A program made the position numbers and the translations under genes. Source: Brevundimonas sp. UBA4553 (GTDB taxonomy: Bacteria; Pseudomonadota; Alphaproteobacteria; Caulobacterales; Caulobacteraceae). Taken from it: a stretch of DNA of 64,000 nucleotides. Below are positions 57,446 through 64,000 of this stretch, in pieces (position 1 is the stretch's first letter; the number at the start of each line of letters is the position of its first letter). Below the pieces are notes generated by a model. That model was not told the DNA's origin and ran no database searches. It saw nothing but the letters and a program-made list of their open reading frames with translations. The stretch is taken from positions 212,874 to 276,873 of the forward strand of contig NZ_DGLD01000001.1 of assembly GCF_002387245.1 (NCBI RefSeq), written 5' to 3'.

Positions 57446-59278
57446 TCAGTCGGGGCGGACGCGCTTCTTGCGGAACGAGGGGTTCAGCGTCTGCTTGCGC
57501 AGGCGGATCGACTTGGGCGTGACCTCGACCAGTTCGTCTTCTTCGATGTAGGCGATGGCCTGTTCCAGCGACATCTGGCGCGGCGGGGTCAGGCGAACCG
57601 ACTCGTCCTTGCCGGCGGCGCGGACGTTGGTCAGCTGCTTGCCCTTGATCGGGTTGACGTCGAGGTCGTCCCAGCGGCTGTTTTCGCCGATGATCATGCC
57701 CTGATAGGTCTTTTCGCCGGCGCCGACGAACATGACGCCGCGGTCTTCCAGGTTCCACAGGGCGAAGGCGGCGGTTTCACCGTCCGAGTTCGAGATCAGC
57801 ACGCCCTTCAGACGGCCGTCGATCGCGCCTTTGTGCGGTTCGTAGTGCGAGAAGACGCGGTTCAGCACGCCCGAACCGCGCGTGTCGGTCAGGAACTCGC
57901 CCTGATAGCCGATCAGCGAACGCGACGGGCACTTCAGCTGGATGCGGGTCTTGCCGGCGCCCGACGGACCCATGTCGGTCATTTCGGCCTTACGGGCCGA
58001 CAGCTTCTCGATGACGATGCCCGAAAACTCGTCGTCGACGTCGACCATGACGTCTTCGATCGGCTCCAGCTTCTCGCCGTTCTCGCCGGGCTGGAAGACC
58101 ACGCGCGGACGCGAGATCGAGACCTCGAAGCCCTCGCGGCGCATGTTCTCGATCAGAACGCCCAGCTGCAGTTCGCCGCGGCCGGCGACTTCGTAGGCGT
58201 CGCCGCCCTCGGTCGTGGTGACGCGGATGGCGACGTTGGCTTCGGCTTCCTTCAGCAGGCGGTCGCGGATGACGCGCGACTGGACCTTGTCGCCTTCGCG
58301 ACCGGCCAGCGGGCTGTCGTTGACCGAGACGGTCATCGAGATGGTCGGCGGGTCGATCGGCTGGGCGTCCAGCGGCTCGGTGACTTCCATGGCGCACAGG
58401 GTGTCGGCCACGGTGGCCTTGGACATGCCGGCGATGGCGACGATGTCGCCCGCTTCCGAGCCCTCGTCCAGGGCCTGACGCTTCAGGCCGCGGAAGGCCA
58501 GGACCTTGGTGATGCGGCCACGCTCGATTTCCTTGCCTTCACGGTCCAGGGCGTGGATCGCCATGCCGGGGACGGCCTTGCCGCTTTCGATACGGCCGGT
58601 CAGCAGGCGACCCAGGAAGGGATCGCTTTCGATCAGCACGTCCAGCATGCGGAACGGCTTGTCCTTGTTGGCCTGGACGGCGGGCGCCGGAACGTGGTCG
58701 ACGATCAGGTCGAACAGCGGGGCCAGGTTGTCGTTGGGCTGGTTCAGATCCAGCGTCGCCCAGCCGTTGCGGCCCGAGGCGTAGATGTGCGGGAAGTCCA
58801 GCTGCTCGTCCGTCGCGCCGATGGCGGCGAACAGGTCGAAGGTCTCGTTGTGGACGCGGTCCGGATCGGCGTGGGCGCGGTCGACCTTGTTGATGCAGAG
58901 GATGGGGCGCAGGCCCATCTTCAGCGCCTTGGTCAGCACGAACTTGGTCTGGGGCATGACGCCCTCTTCGGCGTCGACCAGGATGACGCAGCCGTCCACC
59001 ATGCCCAGGATGCGCTCGACTTCACCGCCGAAGTCGGCGTGGCCGGGCGTGTCGATGATGTTGATGCGGGTCTCGCCGGCCTTGCCGTTCCAGAGCACCG
59101 AGGTGCACTTGGCCAGGATGGTGATGCCGCGTTCCTTTTCCTGGTCGTTGGAGTCCATCGCCCGTTCGGTCGTGGCCTCGTTGGCTCGGAAGACGCCGGA
59201 CTGGGCCAGCAGCTGATCGACCAGGGTCGTCTTGCCGTGGTCAACGTGGGCGATGATAGCGACGTTACGAAGGTTCAT
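57446..59278 (-). CDS. typA: Ribosome-associated GTPase TypA/BipA
   Basis: A 610-residue translational GTPase that helps 50S assembly and growth under stress. G motifs: P-loop AHVDHGKTT, DTPGHADFGGEVER and NKVDR; the C-terminal EF-G-like domains III and V and the TypA-specific end (KKRVRPD) are complete. The start MNLRNVAIIAHVDHGKTT at 59278 is the family N-terminus; an in-frame GTG 30 bases upstream lacks support. No clear ribosome-binding site is visible for either. Confidence 0.95.
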   Translation of the reverse strand: MNLRNVAIIAHVDHGKTTLVDQLLAQSGVFRANEATTERAMDSNDQEKERGITILAKCTSVLWNGKAGETRINIIDTPGHADFGGEVERILGMVDGCVILVDAEEGVMPQTKFVLTKALKMGLRPILCINKVDRAHADPDRVHNETFDLFAAIGATDEQLDFPHIYASGRNGWATLDLNQPNDNLAPLFDLIVDHVPAPAVQANKDKPFRMLDVLIESDPFLGRLLTGRIESGKAVPGMAIHALDREGKEIERGRITKVLAFRGLKRQALDEGSEAGDIVAIAGMSKATVADTLCAMEVTEPLDAQPIDPPTISMTVSVNDSPLAGREGDKVQSRVIRDRLLKEAEANVAIRVTTTEGGDAYEVAGRGELQLGVLIENMRREGFEVSISRPRVVFQPGENGEKLEPIEDVMVDVDDEFSGIVIEKLSARKAEMTDMGPSGAGKTRIQLKCPSRSLIGYQGEFLTDTRGSGVLNRVFSHYEPHKGAIDGRLKGVLISNSDGETAAFALWNLEDRGVMFVGAGEKTYQGMIIGENSRWDDLDVNPIKGKQLTNVRAAGKDESVRLTPPRQMSLEQAIAYIEEDELVEVTPKSIRLRKQTLNPSFRKKRVRPD

Positions 59279-59406
59279 TTCGGGCTCGGGCGGACTGTGT
59301 TCGGCCACGGAAGTCCGGGCCGCTGCAAGATGCGGAAAGCGGGAAGGAAGCGGCGCCTCTTACAGCCCTATCGCCGGAAACGCCAGCGGGGCGGTTCGAT
59401 TGTGCG

Positions 59407-60477
59407 TCAGGCGGGCAAAATGAGCACGATGGTGGCCAGCGCAAGGACGCCGATCAGCAGGGCCGACAGGGCGGCCACGGCGGCCACGCGCGGTCCGGCC
59501 CGAACCACGGCGCGCGGATCGACCATCAGGCCCAGGCCGGCCATGGCGACCAGGGTCATGGCGGTGACTCCGGTCTGCAAGGGGGGCAGGACGATCTCGG
59601 GGATCAGGCCTGCTGACCGCAGACCCATCAGGATCAGGAAGACGATGATGAACCAGGGGGCCATGTGCTTCAGCTTGGGCCGCTTGGCGCCCTGTGCCTT
59701 GCCGGGGCGCATCAGGCCCAGGGCCAGACAGACCGGGCCCAGCATCAGGACGCGCACCAGCTTGACGATGGCGCCAGTCTGGACCGCCAGCATGCCGGCG
59801 GGGGCGGCGGCGGCCAGCACTTGGGGCACGGCGTAGACCGTCAGGCCGGCCAGGACGCCGACCTTGACCGCGTCAAAGCCCAGCATGACTCCGATGGCGG
59901 GGACCAGCAGGACGACGAGAATGCCGAGCACGGCGGTGAAGCCGATGGCGGCGGCCACGTCCTCGCCCTCGGCCTCGATGACCGGGGCGACGGCGGCGAT
60001 GGCCGAGTTGCCGCAGATGGCGTTGCCGCAGGCCACAAGCAGCGCCATGGCGGGCGGCAGGCCAAAGGCGCGACCGAGGGCGTAGCCGCCGAGGATGGCC
60101 AGAACCACCACACCGACGATGGCCAGCAACAGGACGGGGCCGAGGGTCATGACAGCGGCGCCGGAGACTGTGGCGCCCAGCAGGGCGACGGCGACCTCCA
60201 GCAGGGTCTTGGCGCTGAACTGGACGCCGGGCGTCCAGCGGCTGGACGGGGTCCAGAACAGCCGGATGCCCGCCCCCATGAGGATGGCGATTACCAGGCC
60301 TTCGATCCAGGGATGGGCGAACAGGGTGGTTTCGATGACCTGCAGGCCAAAGGCGACCGCGCCGACGCCCGCGCTCAGCAGAACGCCCGGCAGCAGGCGA
60401 CCCCACCGGCGAAGTGGAGCGGGCAGCGGGCCGGTCAGGCTGGGGCGCGTATCGGTGGATGGGTGGGCGGTCGTCAT
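59407..60477 (-). CDS. YeiH/UPF0324 family putative sulfate or sulfite exporter
   Basis: A 356-residue membrane protein with about ten hydrophobic helices. The typical YeiH pattern GNAICGNSAIAAVAPVIEAE is visible. It is divergent from a LysR gene, as in E. coli, where yeiH neighbours the LysR gene yeiE, reported to respond to sulfite. That supports a role in moving a sulfur oxyanion out of the cell, but the direct substrate is not known. Length is normal. Confidence 0.8.
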   Translation of the reverse strand: MTTAHPSTDTRPSLTGPLPAPLRRWGRLLPGVLLSAGVGAVAFGLQVIETTLFAHPWIEGLVIAILMGAGIRLFWTPSSRWTPGVQFSAKTLLEVAVALLGATVSGAAVMTLGPVLLLAIVGVVVLAILGGYALGRAFGLPPAMALLVACGNAICGNSAIAAVAPVIEAEGEDVAAAIGFTAVLGILVVLLVPAIGVMLGFDAVKVGVLAGLTVYAVPQVLAAAAPAGMLAVQTGAIVKLVRVLMLGPVCLALGLMRPGKAQGAKRPKLKHMAPWFIIVFLILMGLRSAGLIPEIVLPPLQTGVTAMTLVAMAGLGLMVDPRAVVRAGPRVAAVAALSALLIGVLALATIVLILPA

Positions 60478-60536
60478 GAGGGGGCATGATCTGCTCCGTC
60501 ATCTGATCGTTCCAACGGATAGTTCTGGATTTAACG

Positions 60537-60551
60537 ATCGATAAAAGCGAT
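60537..60551. promoter_or_regulatory. Possible LysR operator between yeiH and its regulator
   Basis: ATCG (60537-60540) and CGAT (60548-60551) form a 15-bp inverted repeat with an AT-rich 7-base spacer, a LysR-type T-N11-A arrangement. It lies 11 bp upstream of the LysR gene and 60 bp upstream of the divergent YeiH gene. The pairing is short, so confidence is low. Confidence 0.35.
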
Positions 60552-60561
60552 TGATTGGCCC

Positions 60562-61434
60562 ATGACGCTGGAACAGCTCCGCATCTTCGTCGCCGTGGCC
60601 GAGCGTCTGCACATGACGCGGGCCGCCGAGGCGCTGAACCTGACGCAGTCGGCGGTCAGCGCGGCGGTGGCGGCGCTGGAGGCGCGGCACGGAACCCAGT
60701 TGTTCGACCGGGTCGGACGGGGGCTGGCCCTGAGCGCGGCGGGGGCGGCCTTCCTGCCCGAGGCGCGGGCCGTTCTGGCCCAGGCCGAGGCGGCGGAACA
60801 GGCGCTGGACGATCTGGCCGGCCTGAAGCGCGGCGCGGTGCGGCTGTTCGCCAGCCAGACCATCGCCGCCTACTGGCTGCCGCCGCGCATGGCGGCCTTT
60901 GCGCGGGCGCATCCGGAGATCCAGCTGCACCTGTCGATCGGCAATACGCACCGGGTGGTCGAGGCGGTGCGGGCGGGCGAGGCGGAGCTGGGCCTGATTG
61001 AGGGTGCGGAGGAAGCGCCCCGCCTGATCCGCAGCCGGGTCGGCGCCGACCGGTTGGCGGTGGTGGCGGCTCCAGGGCATCCGGCGGCCGATCGCAGGGG
61101 GCCGCTGACGGCGACGGAGCTGATGGCGATGGACTGGGTCCTGCGTGAGGAGGGGTCGGGCACTCGCAGCGAGTTCGAGGCGGTGCTGCCGCGCGGCGTC
61201 GGACCCGCCGACCTGAGAACGGCGCTGGTCCTGCCGTCGAACGAGGCGATCCTGTCGGCGGTGGCGGCCAGCGATCTGGTCACGGCGATCTCGGAACTGG
61301 CCGCCCAGCCCCTGATCGAGGCGGGGCGGCTGGTTCGTCTGCCGCTCGATCTGCCCGAGCGGCCGTTTCATCTGCTGCGCCATCGCGAACGGCGACCCAG
61401 TAGGGCGGCGGAAGCTTTCGCCTCCGCCCTTTAG
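60562..61434 (+). CDS. LysR family regulator, YeiE-like
   Basis: A 290-residue LysR regulator. Helix-turn-helix about 2-60 (TLEQLRIFVAVAERLHMTRA, ALNLTQSAVSAAVAALEARH), then the effector-binding domain (about 90-290: VRLFASQTIAAYWLPPRMAA). Divergent from the YeiH gene, which it likely regulates; both have counterparts in the same arrangement in E. coli. The effector is probably a sulfur compound by analogy (inference). Convergent with the OPT transporter, 5 bp between stops. Confidence 0.88.
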   Translation: MTLEQLRIFVAVAERLHMTRAAEALNLTQSAVSAAVAALEARHGTQLFDRVGRGLALSAAGAAFLPEARAVLAQAEAAEQALDDLAGLKRGAVRLFASQTIAAYWLPPRMAAFARAHPEIQLHLSIGNTHRVVEAVRAGEAELGLIEGAEEAPRLIRSRVGADRLAVVAAPGHPAADRRGPLTATELMAMDWVLREEGSGTRSEFEAVLPRGVGPADLRTALVLPSNEAILSAVAASDLVTAISELAAQPLIEAGRLVRLPLDLPERPFHLLRHRERRPSRAAEAFASAL

Positions 61435-61439
61435 TCAGG

Positions 61440-63488
61440 TCAGACCTTGGCCGAGCGGCTGCGGATCCAGGAATAGAGGGCGAAGGTCAGGACCGCGAAG
61501 GCGGCCAGACCGGCCCACGTGGCGGGCCACGTCGTGTCCTTGGGCAGGAGGGCGAAGGGCGCTTCGTTCCGTGTGCTGACGATGACGGCGGCGGTGAAGA
61601 CGCCGAACAGGCTTTCGCCCACGATCAGGCCCGAGGCGAGCAGGACGCCCATGCGGCGGCCGACCTCGTTGAAGCGGGTCGTGGCGATCCACTTCTCATA
61701 GGCCCAGCCGCAGACGGCGCCGACGACCAGCATGGTGGTGACGGCGGCCGGCAGATAGACGCCGATGCCAGCGGCCAGCGGGGGCAGCTTGACCTTGTCC
61801 TTCGTCGCGCCGCGCAGAACGACGTCGAGGATGATGACCAGCACGCCGACCAGGGCGCCCAGCCCGATCAGGTCCCAGCGCAGCTCGCCGCTGATGACGC
61901 CCTTGGCCAGGGCCGAGATCAGGGTGGCCTGGGGCGCGGCCAGGGTCTGGGCGCCCTCGACGATGGCGGGCGGGCCGCCTTCGAAGCCGAAGGCCTGGTT
62001 CATCATGTCCAGCACGAAGGGGATGACCAGGGCGCCGGCGACAACGCCGACCAGCAGGGCCGTCTGCTGACGCCAGGGCGTGGCCTCGACCAGCTGGCCG
62101 GTCTTGAGGTCCTGCAGGTTGTCGTTGGAGATGACGGCCACGGCGAAGACCACGGCCGTGACGATCAGGGCGAAGGCGATGATCGACGGATCGGCGGGCA
62201 CGCCGGCCACGGCCATGACGCCCAGCATCAGCAGCGAGGCGATGATGATGGCCAGGATGCCGACGCCCGAGACGGGGCTGTTCGACGAGCCGATCAGACC
62301 GGCCATGTAGCCGCAGATGGCGGCCACGGCGAAGCCGATGACCACGACATAGATCAGGCCGCCGACGACCAGCAGCGGGGTCGAGCCAGCCAGGGCCGTG
62401 CCCTGGGCGAAGACGGCCAGCAGGACGGCGATGCCGACCAGGGCGGCGATGGACAGCAGGCCGACGATCCTGATCGGGATATCCTGCTCGGTGCGGTCCA
62501 GAACCTCGCCGTGGGCGCGCTTGGTCTGGGCGGCGATGGCCGAGGTCAGGCCGGCGACCAGGGGGGCGGCCAGCTTGGCCAGGGTCCACAGGGCGGCGAC
62601 GCCGATGACGCCGGCGCCGATAAAGCGGACCTCCTTGGCCCAGACGGTCATGGCCAGTTCCTCGGCGGGCGCGCCTGCGGGCAGGCTGGCGGCGATCGAG
62701 GGCACGCCGTGAGCGGCCGCCCAGGCGACGAATTCGGGCGAGGTCAGGATGGGCACGAAGATCAGCCAGGCCAGGACCAGGCCGAACAACTGGGTCAGGC
62801 CGACGGCCAGACCGATCAGGTGGCCGGCGCCCAGAAGGGCGAACTGCATGGAGAAGCCGACGCCGGTGGCGCCGCCGCCCAGGGCTGCCGGCAGGCGCAG
62901 GAAGGCGGTGGTCTCAGCCGCGAAGACGCGGGCCGCGGCCAGGAAGGCGAAGAAGGCCGAGGCGATGGCGCTGCCGATGACCACGAACAGGCCCGAACGG
63001 TTCTCGCGCACGGCGCTTTCGGATTCATCCGCGCCCGGCGAGCCGACCTTCAGCACCTCGGCGGCGGCGACGCCTTCCGGGTAGGGCAGGCCGCCCTGGA
63101 CCACGAGCGTCCGGCGCAGCGGAATGGAGAAGGTCACGCCCAGCACGCCGCCGAGCACGCAGATGGCCACCGACTCCCAGAAGGGGAAGTTCATCCACCA
63201 GCCGATCATGACCAGACCGGGCAGGACGAAGATGATGGAACTCATGGCGCCGCCGACCGAGGCGACGGTCTGAACCGTCATGTTCTCCCAGATGGTCGAA
63301 CCCTTGAAGGCGCGCAGCAGGGCCATGGAGATGACCGCCGCCGGAATGGCCGAGGCGAAGGTCAGGCCGACCTTCAGGCCCAGATAGGTGTTGGCCGCCG
63401 TAAACACCGCCGCCAGCAAGCAGCCCAGGATCAGGGCGCGGATGGTCAGTTCGATGCGTTTGCCGGTGCTGGGAGGGCTGTCTGTCAT
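61440..63488 (-). CDS. OPT family oligopeptide transporter
   Basis: A 682-residue membrane transporter with about 14-16 helices. Start MTDSPPSTGKRIELTIRALI; the NTYLGLKVGLTFASAIPAAV and GSTIWENMTVQTVASVGGAM segments are typical of the OPT family, bacterial members of which take up small peptides or metal-chelate conjugates. The substrate is not predicted. The start at 63488 has a GGAAAGAG ribosome-binding site; an extension upstream is possible but not supported. Confidence 0.9.
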   Translation of the reverse strand: MTDSPPSTGKRIELTIRALILGCLLAAVFTAANTYLGLKVGLTFASAIPAAVISMALLRAFKGSTIWENMTVQTVASVGGAMSSIIFVLPGLVMIGWWMNFPFWESVAICVLGGVLGVTFSIPLRRTLVVQGGLPYPEGVAAAEVLKVGSPGADESESAVRENRSGLFVVIGSAIASAFFAFLAAARVFAAETTAFLRLPAALGGGATGVGFSMQFALLGAGHLIGLAVGLTQLFGLVLAWLIFVPILTSPEFVAWAAAHGVPSIAASLPAGAPAEELAMTVWAKEVRFIGAGVIGVAALWTLAKLAAPLVAGLTSAIAAQTKRAHGEVLDRTEQDIPIRIVGLLSIAALVGIAVLLAVFAQGTALAGSTPLLVVGGLIYVVVIGFAVAAICGYMAGLIGSSNSPVSGVGILAIIIASLLMLGVMAVAGVPADPSIIAFALIVTAVVFAVAVISNDNLQDLKTGQLVEATPWRQQTALLVGVVAGALVIPFVLDMMNQAFGFEGGPPAIVEGAQTLAAPQATLISALAKGVISGELRWDLIGLGALVGVLVIILDVVLRGATKDKVKLPPLAAGIGVYLPAAVTTMLVVGAVCGWAYEKWIATTRFNEVGRRMGVLLASGLIVGESLFGVFTAAVIVSTRNEAPFALLPKDTTWPATWAGLAAFAVLTFALYSWIRSRSAKV

Positions 63489-63558
63489 GCGGGGCTCTTT
63501 CCGTTGTGGGCGGAGGTAATCCTGAAAGCGCAGCCGTGACAACGGGTCGCGGAGGCTT

Positions 63559-63671
63559 CCTTCTCCCCCTTGCGGGAGAAGGTGGCGGCCGAAGGTCGAC
63601 GGATGAGGGGTTTTGCAGCCGGTTGAGAGACCCTCATCCGACCTCGCTCCGCTCCCCGCAAGGGGAGAAGG
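63559..63671. repeat. Long imperfect palindrome of the RIME-like type
   Basis: Left arm 63559-63582 and right arm 63652-63671 are inverted copies, about 18 of 20 bases identical; inner arms GGATGAGGGG (63601-63610) and CCCTCATCC (63631-63639) also pair. Both outer arms can also fold as separate hairpins around CTTGCGGG and CCCGCAAG. It matches the mosaic palindromes found between genes in Rhizobiales and Caulobacterales. It sits after the OPT gene start region. Confidence 0.75.
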
Positions 63672-64000
63672 AACACGCTTGCCCGCCTCGCGACGTCGCG
63701 GGCGGTGGAGGACTGGGCGGGGCGCCGGGACTTCGCCCGGAGTGGATGGAATTTACCGTTTCGACGAAGACCGACGCCCCGCGCGAAGAGTTGGACATGA
63801 GCTCGGGGCAGGCGCCGTTCTTTGCGGCTACCCCCGGCGCCCATGACGGGCAGGCTGCACCGGCGTGCAGTCCTGGAACGGTCTGCGTAACCCCCGCGAC
63901 CCTGACCGGGACCTCTCTGACGGACGGGTCGAACGCCCCGTCTCTAGGCCCCTGCGGCGTCTTGTCTTTCTTGTGGTCCAACGCGCGTTCGCGCTGCTTG
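63672..64000. other. Unassigned right edge
   Basis: 329 bp to the window end. Two partial frames are open: plus strand from ATG 63746 (MEFTVSTKTDAPREELDMSS, no stop before the edge) and minus strand from the edge to 63634, which reads through the palindromic repeat. Neither resembles a known family, and the minus frame ends in repeat sequence, so I do not call a gene. No tRNA or known structural RNA pattern is recognisable. Confidence 0.4.

Noticed and set aside
57833..59836. A long plus-strand open frame across typA
   Set aside because: Antisense mirror of typA; no homology-like features.
63925..63944. T-arm-like hairpin GACGGG..CCCGTC
   Set aside because: Loop of eight bases and no acceptor, D or anticodon arms around it, so not a tRNA; no tmRNA or RNase P signatures seen.
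63746..64000. Possible start of a plus-strand gene at the right edge
   Set aside because: The frame is open to the edge with high GC3, but the spacing to its GGAG is short and the sequence resembles no family. Left as unassigned.

Overview
The window looks like a chromosomal segment of a Caulobacterales alphaproteobacterium, most likely Brevundimonas or a close relative. This is inferred from very high GC, strong GC3 bias, the family content (EipA/DUF1134, DUF6356, TonB receptor, SQD1-type sulfolipid enzyme, MprF-like synthase), an exact CtrA box and TTG/GTG/ATT starts. It reads as core chromosome plus ordinary accessory genes. I see no tRNA, rRNA, prophage, insertion sequence or CRISPR array.

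Layout. 1-13 kb: translation and proteostasis genes, mostly on the minus strand: an EipA-like envelope protein (cut by the window edge), YqhA-like membrane protein, pheT, two small paralogous proteins, pheS, dodecin, rplT/rpmI, a secreted S9 peptidase, infC, a GT9 glycosyltransferase, then hslVU. 13-24 kb: BLUF photoreceptor, MoeB/ThiF-like enzyme, D-2-hydroxyacid dehydrogenase, SH3 protein, fabA-fabB, an HtrA protease, a DUF3313 lipoprotein, glutaryl-CoA dehydrogenase and a class III CoA-transferase. 24-31.5 kb: TCA genes in one orientation (sucC-sucD, odhA-odhB), with a two-lipoyl-domain E2. 31.5-37 kb: MFS transporter, TonB receptor, and a divergent TetR plus membrane-bound LytTR pair. 37-47 kb: sugar and envelope precursor genes (SDR, sqdB, galU, glmS, glmM, a phosphohexomutase) and an FAD oxidoreductase. 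47-54.5 kb: gpmA with a short RibD-like deaminase, a pentapeptide-repeat protein, Hsp20, two exported methyltransferase-fold paralogs with a hydrolase, hisN and an XRE regulator. 54.6-64 kb: GlsB-like protein, an exported acidic protein, an MprF-like synthase, typA, yeiH with its LysR regulator, an OPT transporter, and an unassigned edge.

The points I consider most worth follow-up are: (i) two paralogous small proteins translationally coupled between pheS and pheT; (ii) a ROSE-like hairpin masking the Hsp20 ribosome-binding site; (iii) an ATT start for infC; (iv) an exact TTAA-N7-TTAA CtrA box; (v) a tandem 9-bp repeat upstream of the sulfolipid gene sqdB; (vi) a pair of exported methyltransferase-like proteins; and (vii) a TetR and LytTR membrane regulator pair divergent from a TonB receptor with a 17-bp palindrome between them. 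None of these proves a new system; the pheS/pheT insertion and the exported methyltransferase pair are the least explained by known biology.
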